A stretch of DNA of 64,000 nt from DLKC01 sp002478885 (GCA_046329585.1 JAXLUI010000001.1:62001-126000); one strand, 5' to 3'. Shown: positions 1 through 9,065, numbered from the stretch's first letter. Numbers and translations: made by a program. Notes: generated by a model from the sequence alone, not told the origin.

Positions 1-529
1 ATTGAAAATCATATTTTTTTAATGTTATTGCCCAATCAGGATTATTGTTGATTAAAGCATTTCTAAATACGGAATGTCGAAAATCGCCTGGCGGATCATA
101 TGCCCATAACCCATGCTCCGCCACTTTTAATATTTCACCCTTAAATCGATATCCGGTAAGATTGATTAAAACACTCGGCTCATGAGCTTTAATCTTCAAG
201 ATGTCCTCAAACACCAACTGTTGCAGATCATCATTCTCTGTTATAGAGATTGTGTTCAAAACCGGTACTTGCTTTAATAACATGCTTGCATCTGCATAAC
301 CAAATGCAGGCTTTTGTCTAGTTAAATTGCTCTCTAACGCTGTATATGTTCTCAACAAAAAAGCGCTAAAGAATGATTTCTTTCTCGGCCTATCATTATT
401 TCTGGAATGAATAACCAGCACTATTTCGGCAAAGACGGAATCAATGATTTGTTGCAGCATCAAGTATTGCCATGATTGCACTTTATTGTTGCTCATTAAT
501 ATAGCGACTCTTATTTTTTTTCCCCTCAT
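1..529 (-). CDS. partial formyltransferase-like protein of a polysaccharide cluster (3' end outside window)
   Basis: The frame opens at an ATG whose complement lies at 527-529 and stays open for about 176 codons to the window edge, so the C-terminus is missing. The product begins MRGKKIRVAILMSNNKVQSW, a Rossmann-like opening (KIRVAILMSN). It continues through a segment reading VLINLTGYRFKGEIL and GLWAYDPPGDFRH. This layout resembles the N-terminal part of formyltransferase-like or glucosamine-inositolphosphoceramide-transferase-like proteins found in Bacteroidota polysaccharide loci, but I recognise it only loosely. It lies 39 bp downstream of a GT4 glycosyltransferase on the same strand, which suggests one transcription unit. 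The catalytic part would be outside the window, so the function is not established. Confidence 0.65.
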   Translation of the reverse strand, partial: MRGKKIRVAILMSNNKVQSWQYLMLQQIIDSVFAEIVLVIHSRNNDRPRKKSFFSAFLLRTYTALESNLTRQKPAFGYADASMLLKQVPVLNTISITENDDLQQLVFEDILKIKAHEPSVLINLTGYRFKGEILKVAEHGLWAYDPPGDFRHSVFRNALINNNPDWAITLKKYDFQ

Positions 530-568
530 AATAAACTCTTTTGGCCTCGCTAGTTGTGTGATTGCTGA

Positions 569-1681
569 TTACCTGTGTTTCAGCAAATTTTTGTACAATG
601 TTATTATTGCATCTGCCTGCTGGTTAAGCGAAAAGGATTGCACTGCAAATGCCCGCGCCAGGCGACTCTCATTAGCATACTTATCACGATGGTCTGAATA
701 GTCTATTATCTTTTTCGCAATTTCAGCGGTATCATACTCCGAAAACTTGAAACCTATGCCGTCGAATCTCAACTGCTTTATTCCACCGACATTGTTTACT
801 GCCGGAACGCAACCGCAGCTCATGGCTTCCATCAATGCAAGAGGCTGCCCTTCAAGATCGCTCGTAAGTAAAAACACATCAATATGCTTGTATGCGTTTA
901 ATGTGTCTTCTGCTCTTCCAGCTAATTCAACAATACCGTTTAGATGATGTATGTCAACATACTGCCTTAACAAATTGAATTCCGGGCCATCTCCAACAAT
1001 AACAAATCGGATCATTTTGTTTCTGCGATGAATCTCTTCTGCAATCTCCATCCATTTATCAAGCCTTTTGTGCGGACGTAACCTTGCAACCAGGCCTACA
1101 ATAAGATTTTCATTGACCGGAGAAGCTAATCTTTCAGGAACATTAAATCGTCCGGTGTCGACGCCATTGAGAATTGTCACCGCCTTTCTTCGATTAAACA
1201 GATATCTTTTCTGGCATTTCTTGATTTCATCACTCACTTCTTCCGAAACTGAGATAACGCAATCATTGAAACCATAGCTGATACCGGAAAAGATGTAGTT
1301 ATAACCTTTCAGTGATGAGATCAATGTGTGCTCAGTGAAAACAAAGCGGGTTTTGGGCGAAAATATTTTTGCTGTTATCCCCATCCAGCCGGCAACAGAT
1401 AAATGCATATGTACTATATCATACTTATTTTGTGCGAGCTTCTTAATAAACCTGAAAAATTCCCATAAAAGCATAGGCGTTGCCATTTTGTATATGTAAC
1501 AGTTCCTAATATTTGGCCGGGTTTGAATTACCAAGCCAAGTTTTTTATGATCCAGTACGAAAAGATCCGACACAATATTGTGCCTGAAAGATTCGGTTGA
1601 AAGTATTTCTTTTAATGAGATCTCTGCTCCACCATAGCTGAATACCCTTATCACATGAGCAACCTTTAGCATGTTACACAT
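569..1681 (-). CDS. glycosyltransferase family 4 (GT-B fold)
   Basis: A 370-residue protein of normal GT4 length. The N-terminal acceptor domain opens with KVAHVIRVFSYGGAE, the glycine-rich start typical of this family. The C-terminal Rossmann domain carries GLVARLRPHKRLD (around residue 197), FVIVGDGPEF, and the nucleotide-sugar binding EX7E motif in EGQPLALMEAM. It probably transfers a sugar from a nucleotide-sugar donor onto a glycan or lipid carrier at the cytoplasmic face of the inner membrane; donor and acceptor cannot be read from the sequence. The next gene on the same strand, 39 bp on, is a formyltransferase-like gene, consistent with the edge of a capsule, exopolysaccharide or glycolipid cluster. 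A start three codons later (MLKVAHV) is equally possible. Confidence 0.9.
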   Translation of the reverse strand: MCNMLKVAHVIRVFSYGGAEISLKEILSTESFRHNIVSDLFVLDHKKLGLVIQTRPNIRNCYIYKMATPMLLWEFFRFIKKLAQNKYDIVHMHLSVAGWMGITAKIFSPKTRFVFTEHTLISSLKGYNYIFSGISYGFNDCVISVSEEVSDEIKKCQKRYLFNRRKAVTILNGVDTGRFNVPERLASPVNENLIVGLVARLRPHKRLDKWMEIAEEIHRRNKMIRFVIVGDGPEFNLLRQYVDIHHLNGIVELAGRAEDTLNAYKHIDVFLLTSDLEGQPLALMEAMSCGCVPAVNNVGGIKQLRFDGIGFKFSEYDTAEIAKKIIDYSDHRDKYANESRLARAFAVQSFSLNQQADAIITLYKNLLKHR

Positions 1682-1891
1682 AGATTGTTTTTTGATTTAT
1701 GATTCGAATTCAAAAGCCGTAATGTCATGACAGTTTTTGTGATTTTAGTAGGTATCGGTTACAGCCTGGCCTGCTACGGAAATTGTCTTTAAAGTCTGGT
1801 TTGTATTTGTTCACCAGTGTTATATTGCTGAATGGTGCAACGTAACAAAAGTTGCCTTGTGTGTCACAGCATGGCCAATAAAAAAACACTG

Positions 1892-3340
1892 CTATCGGAA
1901 ACGATATTCCGGATCCTTATGCATCATTTGAATTACGGAAAGCAGGCTATCGCGTATTTTATTTTCCTTTTTTGTAAGAGTTGTAACATCCAGTTGTGGC
2001 TCTATTTCAGTAAAATTTTCAAGCTTGTAAAAATAGCCTTTCATTTCGAGCGAAGAGGAGTCATAGAGTTTGTAGCTGCTTGTTTGCGCCCATTCGGCAA
2101 ATGTTTTAATCCCTGGCCTATTGGGAACGGGCCAATAATAATCGTATATCCAACTTCGTTTTTTACCTGCTTGTCCAATGATGCCAGCGTAAAAACTCAC
2201 TCCATCAATTTTCCCGTAGGTCGAAGGAACAGGGATATTCGCAACTCCTGCCAGTGTTGGAAGGAAATCAGTAAAATCAACCAAATCATTGTTTACCGTA
2301 TGAGGGGCGACAGTACCGGGCCAGTAAACAAACAGTGAAACATGGGTTCCGTATTCAGAAACCTCTTTCCTCGATCCGGGAATGACCGATCCATTGAAGA
2401 TGGAGGTAACACCTTCTCTTGTGCCATTATCACCGAAAACAACGATTACTACAGTTTCGGAAGCAATGTTCATCTTATTGACCTTTCTGATAATATCTCC
2501 GATCTTCTTATCAGCGTATTTTACCTGAGACGGAAAATATGTCGTGTCATCTACATAGGTATAGGGATCCCATGTCGCAAAAGCCGGGTCGTCCGGTGTG
2601 GGATTTGCCGGCATGTGGCTAAGCGTCATGGGATAATATACGAAGAATGGCTTATTCTTGTTAACCTGCATAAAATGAATAACTGAATCCGTGAATATAT
2701 CATCGCCAAATTTGCCTTCAGTAAGGCTATCGGCAATGTAATCACCAGTCTCATAAATACTTGGATTCTTGTAGATCGACCCTTTTTTGTCTCCAGGTAA
2801 AGGGTCTTTGTATGGGTTCCATATCGCGTAATGATTGAAACCAAAATTATGTACAGAAGTATCCCCTCCATCAAGTGCCCACTTTCCGTATACTCCGGTT
2901 TCATAGCCTGCATCTTTTAGCATATTCGCAAAAGTGCGCTGATCGCTATACATTTTTCCATAGTAGAAATAATTGCGGAAATTGTATTTCCCGGTCATCA
3001 TCATCCACCTCGACGGCGCACACTGTGGCGAACCGTGACACTGCGTAAACCGCATGCCTTCTTTTGCTATTTTGTCTAATGTGGGAGTTTCATAAGACTC
3101 TCCTCCATTTACCGTTGGCACTTCATATCCCATATCTTCCGACATTATCAAAATAATATTAGGTTTGTCCATGTGCAGAATGGTAAGATCATCAGGCTGT
3201 TCAGCACCATGGCTTATGTTAGTGTCTGTTCTAATTTTTGTGCAGCTAAAAAATAAGAGTAATAAAATGACAACAGGGAGCATTGATTTTATCCCACAGG
3301 AGGGTAAATTATGGTGGGTTTGTGGTTTCATACTTTTCAT
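1892..3340 (-). CDS. lipoprotein sulfatase (family S1, formylglycine type)
   Basis: 482 residues. A hydrophobic stretch ending LLLLFFSC (Cys33) looks like a lipobox, so the protein is probably anchored in an envelope membrane. The alkaline-phosphatase-like core starts with PNIILIMSEDMG, where the acidic residues are expected metal ligands. The formylglycine motif CAPSR is at residues 107-111, so Cys107 should be oxidised by a maturase (FGE or anSME), which is not encoded nearby. Later segments HMPANPTPDDP and VVIVVFGDNGTREG fit the family (the latter resembles the usual DNG metal site). S1 sulfatases remove sulfate esters from glycans or small molecules; the substrate cannot be inferred. There is no SusC/SusD pair in the neighbourhood, so this is not an obvious polysaccharide utilisation locus. 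The start could be at codon 4 or 20. Confidence 0.9.
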   Translation of the reverse strand: MKSMKPQTHHNLPSCGIKSMLPVVILLLLFFSCTKIRTDTNISHGAEQPDDLTILHMDKPNIILIMSEDMGYEVPTVNGGESYETPTLDKIAKEGMRFTQCHGSPQCAPSRWMMMTGKYNFRNYFYYGKMYSDQRTFANMLKDAGYETGVYGKWALDGGDTSVHNFGFNHYAIWNPYKDPLPGDKKGSIYKNPSIYETGDYIADSLTEGKFGDDIFTDSVIHFMQVNKNKPFFVYYPMTLSHMPANPTPDDPAFATWDPYTYVDDTTYFPSQVKYADKKIGDIIRKVNKMNIASETVVIVVFGDNGTREGVTSIFNGSVIPGSRKEVSEYGTHVSLFVYWPGTVAPHTVNNDLVDFTDFLPTLAGVANIPVPSTYGKIDGVSFYAGIIGQAGKKRSWIYDYYWPVPNRPGIKTFAEWAQTSSYKLYDSSSLEMKGYFYKLENFTEIEPQLDVTTLTKKENKIRDSLLSVIQMMHKDPEYRFR

Positions 3341-3412
3341 TTTTAGGTTTGTCTCTAAATTTAATCCTTTTTAGCGGCAATCAAAAGTTTAAACCAAACC
3401 TCCTGTTACGGC

Positions 3413-3455
3413 AAAAAAAATAAGGCCCGATAATAAATCTGGGCCTTATTTTTTA
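3413..3455 (-). terminator. bidirectional rho-independent terminator after the rhodanese gene
   Basis: TAAGGCCC at 3421-3428 pairs with GGGCCTTA at 3441-3448 around a 12-nt loop, with an A-run on the left and a T-run on the right. It therefore works in both directions. It ends the leftward ddl-PASTA-rhodanese unit. Confidence 0.85.
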
Positions 3456-3507
3456 TTTAAATGTATTGATCAGGATTCTGCTCAATTGAGCGCCTCATAC
3501 ATATTGT

Positions 3508-3816
3508 TTAACCGCCATATTTTTGCTGCCAGGCGAGCATGCCTCCTGTGAGGTTAACTGTATTTTTAAAACCCATTTGGTCAAGAAACATAGCTGCAAT
3601 ACCGCTGCGGTTGCCGCTGCGGCAATAGATAACAATCTCTCCGTCTTTCCAATCCTCGATTTCGTCTACCTGCATTGCCTGTATTTTTCCGACGGGTACA
3701 TGCCTGCCTCCGATATTAAATTCGGCTCTTTCAGAGGATTCACGCACGTCGAGCAAATTAATGTGCTCTCCCTTGTCGAGCCTTTCTTTTAGCGCTTCAG
3801 AAGTAATGGTTGTCAT
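3508..3816 (-). CDS. single-domain rhodanese-like protein
   Basis: A 102-residue cytoplasmic protein that is one rhodanese domain. It has INLLDVRE near residues 20-26 and the active-site loop CRSGNRSG with Cys65 as predicted persulfide-carrying nucleophile. The loop is six residues long, as in sulfur-transfer rhodaneses rather than Cdc25-type phosphatases. The ending NLTGGMLAWQ is also typical. It starts 11 bp after the PASTA gene stop and is the last gene of the ddl-PASTA-rhodanese unit, before a strong terminator. A sulfur carrier or detoxification role is inferred from family; its partner is unknown. Confidence 0.92.
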   Translation of the reverse strand: MTTITSEALKERLDKGEHINLLDVRESSERAEFNIGGRHVPVGKIQAMQVDEIEDWKDGEIVIYCRSGNRSGIAAMFLDQMGFKNTVNLTGGMLAWQQKYGG

Positions 3817-3827
3817 ATTGTGTAAAA

Positions 3828-4655
3828 TTAATTCGGTGATGCATTCGGTGTAACGGTTGTTGTGTCTCTTGCAACCGGCTTACTGCTGATCCATATATCC
3901 ATGATCTGCCCGGGGCTTATCTTATTTTTTACCACTTCACCGGTGGAAAGTGTTGAATAAAGATCCGGCTTTTGCTGTGCAATAAATGCATTGGCGGTAT
4001 CAGTGATGGCGTCTAAACCTATCATCGCACCCAATTCAATGCTGTTGCCTGAAAGAAGGGCCCTGGCCTGGTCTACGGTTAATCCGACAAGATCCGGCAC
4101 TTCCATTTCCTCGCTGCCAACGCCATTACCGACCACTACGCTGATGCTGCTCCCCATATTGATCTTCGTACCGGGTGTGATCGGCGCATTATTGAACAAT
4201 TGCTCCTTCACTGCATTTTTGGCAATATCAGGCACATAAGAAACATCGCCCAGTTTCAAACCGACGCTTTGAAGATAAAGCTCCGTACTCTTAATGGAAA
4301 AGCCACGCAGGTCGGGCATCTCAACCTGGGGCGGAACCAGCCGGTTGATGGTGAGGTAAATTGTCCTGCCTTCCTTCACAACTTCGTCAACATCTGGCGA
4401 CTGGCGAAGCACCTGTAGAGGTCTTGCCGTGTCAGCATAAACAGAATCCTGTATGCCAGCTTCAAGACCCGCCTGCGCCAATATTTTCTTTGCTTCTTCA
4501 AAACTCTTTCCCGTCACATAAGGCACTTTGGTTGTTTCGTTGTGACGGGTAATAATTCCAAGCAGGCTAAAAAACAAAAAGATCATGATCAGCACAACCA
4601 GCAATACAACAAGCAGGTTTACAAAAAACGACTTTCCGGTTATGAATTTGAACAC
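3828..4655 (-). CDS. PASTA-domain inner-membrane protein
   Basis: 275 residues. One N-terminal membrane segment (about residues 10-35, LLVVLLVVLIMIFLFFSLLG) is followed by three PASTA-type repeats. These begin at KVPYVTGKSFEEAKKIL, EMPDLRGFSIKSTELYL and EVPDLVGLTVDQARALL, each followed by a spacer with GT/GS turns. PASTA domains bind peptidoglycan or beta-lactam-like ligands in Ser/Thr kinases and PBPs, but here there is no kinase or transpeptidase domain. The adjacent ddl gene upstream (61 bp gap) points to a cell-wall connection. In Bacteroidota, free PASTA proteins next to ddl are a common arrangement. A scaffold or sensor role in peptidoglycan synthesis is inference. Confidence 0.88.
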   Translation of the reverse strand: MFKFITGKSFFVNLLVVLLVVLIMIFLFFSLLGIITRHNETTKVPYVTGKSFEEAKKILAQAGLEAGIQDSVYADTARPLQVLRQSPDVDEVVKEGRTIYLTINRLVPPQVEMPDLRGFSIKSTELYLQSVGLKLGDVSYVPDIAKNAVKEQLFNNAPITPGTKINMGSSISVVVGNGVGSEEMEVPDLVGLTVDQARALLSGNSIELGAMIGLDAITDTANAFIAQQKPDLYSTLSTGEVVKNKISPGQIMDIWISSKPVARDTTTVTPNASPN

Positions 4656-4716
4656 AGGATTAAATTTCAGTTCTATCGAATATTGCTTAACTATCTTTCA
4701 ATGTCAATGAAACAGT

Positions 4717-5700
4717 TTATGCCAACGCTTCTTCTATAAGTGCGGTGTAGAATTCCTTTAAGGTCCAGCCGTTCGCCTTTACCTGTTGCGGTACAAGGCT
4801 CGCTTCACTCTGGCCAGGGACGGTGTTTATTTCCAGCATAAACGGTTCGCCGGCTTTTTCATTGTAAATAAAATCAATTCTAACAATTCCCCTGCAATTA
4901 AAAATACTGTAGATCTTCCTGGCCGCATCCCGTACTTTGTTCAGCACTGCTTCGTCGGCCTGTGCCGGGGTTATCTCTTCACTAGCTCCCAGGTATTTTG
5001 CCTCAAAATCGAAAAAGTCTTTTTTGGAAATAATTTCGGTGATCGGAAGTGTGATCACTTCCTTGTTTTTTCTGAACACGCCTATGGTAAATTCACGGCC
5101 CTGTATATATTCCTCTACCAAAACCTGGTTGTCTTCTTTAAATGCCTTTTCAATGGCCGCACCCAGTTCTTCACTGGCCGTATTCACTTTCGACATGCCG
5201 ATGCTTGAACCGCCATTGTTGGGCTTAACAAATACAGGAAACCTTAATGTGTTTACAATCTCTTCCGGACTGGTAAACCGGTCTTTAAAAAGCAACACGG
5301 AACGCGCCACGTGTATGCCACTGAATGCTGCAACGGCAACCGTATACCTTTTGTTGAATGTAAGCGCCGATGTTGCGGCATCGCAACTCGTGTAAGGCAG
5401 GTTAAGCATATCAAAATAGCCTTGCAACTTGCCGTCTTCACCGGGATTGCCGTGAATACACATCAGTGCGGCATCAAATTTAATCTTGCTGCTACCATCA
5501 CTCACCGAAAAGTCGCTTATATCAACAGGTGATTTGCTCCCGTCTTTTGCCAGGTAAAACCAACCGTTCTGGGTAATATCTATCTTGTAAACCTCAAACT
5601 TCCCGAGGTCTATATTTTGTTCTACCGTTATCGCACTTTTGTAACTGATCTCCGCCTCGCCGCTATAACCTCCCGTAACCAGCGCTATTCTTTTTTTCAT
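4717..5700 (-). CDS. ddl: D-alanine--D-alanine ligase
   Basis: 327 residues, the normal size for Ddl. The enzyme joins two D-Ala with ATP to make the dipeptide of the peptidoglycan stem. The N-terminal motif TGGYSGEAEISYKSA corresponds to the Ddl substrate-binding segment with the conserved Glu and Ser. CIHGNPGEDG is the central Ddl motif. The ATP-grasp core has PVFVKPNNGGSSIGMS, VLVEEYIQGREFTIGV and FMLEINTVPGQSE with the Mg-binding Glu and Asn. It is the first gene of the leftward unit ddl-PASTA-rhodanese. The upstream region holds an inverted pair of the dispersed element, so its promoter must lie within about 70 bp of the start or beyond the elements. Confidence 0.96.
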   Translation of the reverse strand: MKKRIALVTGGYSGEAEISYKSAITVEQNIDLGKFEVYKIDITQNGWFYLAKDGSKSPVDISDFSVSDGSSKIKFDAALMCIHGNPGEDGKLQGYFDMLNLPYTSCDAATSALTFNKRYTVAVAAFSGIHVARSVLLFKDRFTSPEEIVNTLRFPVFVKPNNGGSSIGMSKVNTASEELGAAIEKAFKEDNQVLVEEYIQGREFTIGVFRKNKEVITLPITEIISKKDFFDFEAKYLGASEEITPAQADEAVLNKVRDAARKIYSIFNCRGIVRIDFIYNEKAGEPFMLEINTVPGQSEASLVPQQVKANGWTLKEFYTALIEEALA

Positions 5701-5770
5701 TGACAGGTGTTGTATTTATGCAAGCAAAGAAATAGAATTTTTTCTGAAGCTTTATTTAAAAGAAAATTTG

Positions 5771-5830
5771 TTTTTGGTTACCGGCTTCAAGGCCACGGAG
5801 CAGCTGCTGTTGCGTCGCACACCTGGGCTT
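5771..5830 (+). repeat. dispersed intergenic element, copy 1 (left half of an inverted pair)
   Basis: Core GTTGCGTCGCAC at 5809-5820, preceded by the T-tract/CCGGCTT end at 5771-5787. It faces copy 2 in opposite orientation. It lies upstream of both ddl and the FKBP gene. Confidence 0.8.
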
Positions 5831-5900
5831 CCAAGCCCTGATCGGCAATTTCATTGATTGCCTATACCGGCGACAGCCGCAACTGCTGACGCATGTTTTA

Positions 5901-5959
5901 GAAGTACAAGTGTGCGACGCAACGAAGCTTAATAGCAGTGCTACAGCCGGGTACAAAAA
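5901..5959 (-). repeat. dispersed intergenic element, copy 2 (right half of an inverted pair)
   Basis: GTACAAG at 5904-5910 runs into GTGCGACGCAAC (5912-5923) and ends with AGCCGGGTACAAAAAG at 5945-5960. With copy 1 it forms a large inverted repeat separated by about 70 bp. Confidence 0.85.
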
Positions 5960-6025
5960 GTCACCTATAAATGATCGCGCCGGCTGATTCGTGGTTATAA
6001 TAAAAAGCAATTATTTTTCATTCCT

Positions 6026-6033
6026 TACTTTCG
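6026..6033 (+). promoter_or_regulatory. candidate Bacteroidota -7 box for the FKBP gene
   Basis: TACTTTCG matches TAnnTTTG except for one base and sits 14 bp before the ATG at 6048. I do not see a convincing -33 box. Confidence 0.4.
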
Positions 6034-6047
6034 TAAAAACTTATATC

Positions 6048-6482
6048 ATGAGTCTTTTTGAAAAATTAACCAAAGCCAAAGAAGAAAAAGCCAACGCTAA
6101 CCTGAAAGCGGGACAGGAATATCTCGCAACCAACAAAACCAAACCCGGAATAACCGAAACTGCAAGCGGCCTTCAGTATGAAGTTATTGTGATGGGAGAG
6201 GGCGCCCAACCGAATGCATCACAAAATGTTACTTGTCATTATCATGGCATGCTCATCGATGGAACTGTTTTTGACAGCTCCCTTAAAAGAGGGGTACCCG
6301 CAACGTTTCCGCTGGGGCATGTGATTGCCGGCTGGACTGAAGGCCTTCAATTAATGCCGGTAGGTAGTAAGTTCAGGTTTTATATACCACCGCATTTGGG
6401 TTATGGCAACCGCCAGGTGGGGCCAACCATAGCACCAAACAGCACACTTGTTTTTGACGTAGAGTTGCTGGGAATAAGTTAA
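6048..6482 (+). CDS. FKBP-type peptidyl-prolyl cis-trans isomerase
   Basis: 144 residues from the ATG giving MSLFEKLTKAKEEK. An in-frame upstream ATG at 5991 would place the -7 box inside the gene and adds a non-conserved stretch, so I prefer 6048. A charged helix (residues 1-35) precedes an FKBP domain: VTCHYHGMLIDGTVFDSS, FPLGHVIAGWTEGLQLMPVG, and the ending GYGNRQVGPTIAPNSTLVFDVELL. These are the active-site and flap motifs of FKBPs. No signal peptide is visible, so it is probably cytoplasmic, unlike FkpA or Mip. It should catalyse proline isomerisation in protein folding. Monocistronic between divergent ddl and a convergent hypothetical gene. Confidence 0.94.
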   Translation: MSLFEKLTKAKEEKANANLKAGQEYLATNKTKPGITETASGLQYEVIVMGEGAQPNASQNVTCHYHGMLIDGTVFDSSLKRGVPATFPLGHVIAGWTEGLQLMPVGSKFRFYIPPHLGYGNRQVGPTIAPNSTLVFDVELLGIS

Positions 6483-6554
6483 ACACATTGAAGGTTACAG
6501 GATAGCCGGTACCATCATAAAACCAACACAAGAGATGCTCTGACTTTCCTGTAA

Positions 6555-7082
6555 CTATTTTTCGCTTTTCTCGCCCTCGAAATTGTCACTTTTATACTTG
6601 AATAAAATATTAAAAGTGGTTAGCGAACCATAAATACGGGTAATATATTGCTGCAGGTTTATCTTGTCTTCGTCGCTCATTTTGTCATGCGCATTAATGC
6701 GTTGTTCCATCACCCGAAGCCTGTCGCGCAGCATTACGATCTTATGAAAAAAAGCATCGATAGGGATTTCCTTTTCTTTAAGGGACGTATCGCCCGGCCT
6801 GAGGATCATTACGCCATCTTTCCATTTATCGCCGAGCGGCACCAGTTCTGTTACATCGCTCCACTCACGTAAAATCTTCATCAGCGATTCTTCGGCCTCA
6901 TTAAAACTGATATTGTACTCGGGCTCGATTCTTTCGATGATTTCAAGTCCGTGCTCTTTGCTCACGGTCTTAATTCCCTGCTCCATAAAACAGATCTCGT
7001 ACACCCGTTTGTGCACGTGAACAACAACACCAGTGCCATATGACAGATGTTTTACTCTTGAGCCTACACCAAGACCTTCCAT
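6555..7082 (-). CDS. conserved hypothetical protein with N-terminal Tudor/SH3-like domain
   Basis: 175 residues with no signal peptide or membrane segment. Residues 1-50 (VGSRVKHLSYGTGVVV and a following YEICFMEQGIKTVSKEHGLEII) look like a small beta-barrel of the Tudor/CarD/KOW type as found at the end of UvrD-like helicases and CarD proteins. The rest is helical and charged, with a probable coiled coil near residues 115-150 (RLRVMEQRINAHDKMSDEDK). I recognise the type as a widely conserved Bacteroidota hypothetical but know no function. A nucleic-acid or RNA-polymerase interaction would fit the N-terminal domain, as inference only. It lies 84 bp downstream of the ABC-F gene start region, in the same direction as no immediate partner except ABC-F. 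Confidence 0.8.
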   Translation of the reverse strand: MEGLGVGSRVKHLSYGTGVVVHVHKRVYEICFMEQGIKTVSKEHGLEIIERIEPEYNISFNEAEESLMKILREWSDVTELVPLGDKWKDGVMILRPGDTSLKEKEIPIDAFFHKIVMLRDRLRVMEQRINAHDKMSDEDKINLQQYITRIYGSLTTFNILFKYKSDNFEGEKSEK

Positions 7083-7166
7083 AAAAAATGTTTAGCAGTT
7101 TTTGATTGTGGTATTTAATTTTTCCTGGCAAGCTGAAACTATGAAGCCAGGTGATTAGTAATTCAA

Positions 7167-9059
7167 TTATACAACCTCACTTAGTTCGAGCCAGCGCAAT
7201 TCCTTTTCTTCCAGCAATTGTGTTATCGCTGTCATCCGCTCGCTGATGGTATTCAATTCCTCAAAACTTATTTGTTCCATCATTTTCTGTGTGAGTTGTT
7301 TTTTTTCTGTCTCCAGCGCGGCAATATCTTTTTCCAGCAATTCAAACTCCCGTTTTTCTTTAAAGCCTGCTTTCTTTTTGCTTGTGGTTGTTAATTGCTT
7401 TTGATCTGCCTCGGCTGTTTGCCCGGCAGTAGCAATCGGTTTATTAGTTGTGGCCCTCTTCTTTTCCTCTTCTTTCTGCCAGATCCTGTATTGTGTATAG
7501 TTTCCCGGGAAATCGCGTACCACGGCGTCGCCTTCAAATACGAAAAGATGATCAACAAGCCTGTCCATAAAATAACGGTCGTGGGATACAATTAAAATGC
7601 AGCCCTGGTAATCGCTGAGAAAATTTTCCAACACTGCGAGTGTCGGCAGATCCAGGTCGTTTGTTGGCTCGTCGAGGATTAAAAAGTTGGGATTGCGGAA
7701 CAAAACGGTCAGTAACTGCAACCTTTTCTTTTCACCACCACTCAGCGAATTCAAATAAGTGTATTGTTTCTCGGGCGGAAAAAGAAATAATTCCAGGAAC
7801 TGTGCCGCGCTAAGGCTGCCGCCGTTTGCCAGTGGAAAATTTTCTGCGAAACTCTTCACATATTCAATCACCCGTATATTGTCTTTTATCTCCAGCCCAA
7901 GCTGTGAGAAATTGCCAAACACAATTGTATCCCCAATATTGACCTTGCCGCTGTCCGCAGGCTCCAGGCCCTGCAATATGTTTAAGAAAGTGGATTTACC
8001 CACGCCATTCTTACCGATAATGCCTGCACGTTCACCTTTGGAAAAAGTATAATCAAAGCCTTTTAATATTGGTTTGTTATCATAACTCTTATAGACTTTT
8101 TTCATCTCGGCGATCTTACCACCGAGTCTTGTCATTTTTACCTGCAGCTGAACTTGCGCGTCAACAATTTTTTGTTTGGCCTTTGCTTCCACATCATAAA
8201 AATTATCCTGCCTGCTTTTGCTTTTGGTTGTCCGTGCTTTGGGTTGTTTGCGCATCCATTCAAGTTCCTTACGATATTCATTGCGCGCTTTGTCAATGCT
8301 CGCCTGTTCACTTTCGAGACGGGCGGCTTTCTTTTCAAGATAATTTTCGTAGTCACCTTTGTACACAAACATGTTGCTGCGTTCAAGCTCCCAGATCTCT
8401 TCGCAAACCGCATCCAGGAAATAGCGGTCGTGCGTGACCATCAGCAGGGTAACATTCTCCTGGTTAAGAAAATGTTCCAGCCATTCAATCATTTCCACAT
8501 CGAGGTGGTTGGTCGGTTCATCCATCATTAGCAGCGTGTGCTTATGATCGAAGCCGATATCGATCAGTGTTTTTGCAAGTGCCACTCGCTTACGCTGGCC
8601 GCCGCTGAGTTCGCCAACGCTGTTTTGCAGGTGGTGAATATTGAGTTTGCCGAGGATTTCTTTCACTTTTGCTTCAAAGACCCATGCATTCAGTTCATCC
8701 ATCTCTGCCATGGCATGCAGCATTGCTTCACTGTCGTCTTTTTCCAATGCCGCTTCGTATTTGCGCGTGGCCAGCATTACCGGGTGCGTGCTATGAAAAA
8801 TATTCTCCAGTACGGTCTTGTCTTCCTCGAATTGGGGGTCCTGTTCAAAGAGCGCAACAGTAACCTCTTTGTTAATCCAGAGTTTGCCCTCGTCTTCGGT
8901 TTCTTTGCCCGCCAGTATGCGCAGCAATGTGCTTTTGCCAACACCGTTGCGGGCAACAAGTGCGATTTTATCGCCTTCGTTTATATGAAAAGAGATATTA
9001 TTAAACAGCGGCGTAATGCCATAACTCTTCGTCAGTCCTTCTGCAGATACATAATGCAT
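7167..9059 (-). CDS. ABC-F family ATPase (Uup/EttA-like, ribosome-associated)
   Basis: 630 residues with two fused ABC domains and no membrane domain, the hallmark of ABC-F proteins. The first ABC has Walker A ARNGVGKST (Ala instead of the usual first Gly), LSGGQRKRVAL and MDEPTNHLD. A charged linker with RKQPKARTTKSKSRQ follows, then the second ABC with GKNGVGKST, LSGGEKKRLQL and LDEPTNDLD. The C-terminus after about residue 560 is a coiled coil (ELLEKDIAALETEKKQLTQK), as in Uup. Such proteins act at the ribosomal E site. A TTG at 9068 gives three more codons, but the ATG at 9059 is preferred because a TATATTTG box covers 9066-9073. Confidence 0.93.
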   Translation of the reverse strand: MHYVSAEGLTKSYGITPLFNNISFHINEGDKIALVARNGVGKSTLLRILAGKETEDEGKLWINKEVTVALFEQDPQFEEDKTVLENIFHSTHPVMLATRKYEAALEKDDSEAMLHAMAEMDELNAWVFEAKVKEILGKLNIHHLQNSVGELSGGQRKRVALAKTLIDIGFDHKHTLLMMDEPTNHLDVEMIEWLEHFLNQENVTLLMVTHDRYFLDAVCEEIWELERSNMFVYKGDYENYLEKKAARLESEQASIDKARNEYRKELEWMRKQPKARTTKSKSRQDNFYDVEAKAKQKIVDAQVQLQVKMTRLGGKIAEMKKVYKSYDNKPILKGFDYTFSKGERAGIIGKNGVGKSTFLNILQGLEPADSGKVNIGDTIVFGNFSQLGLEIKDNIRVIEYVKSFAENFPLANGGSLSAAQFLELFLFPPEKQYTYLNSLSGGEKKRLQLLTVLFRNPNFLILDEPTNDLDLPTLAVLENFLSDYQGCILIVSHDRYFMDRLVDHLFVFEGDAVVRDFPGNYTQYRIWQKEEEKKRATTNKPIATAGQTAEADQKQLTTTSKKKAGFKEKREFELLEKDIAALETEKKQLTQKMMEQISFEELNTISERMTAITQLLEEKELRWLELSEVV

Positions 9060-9065
9060 ATGCCG

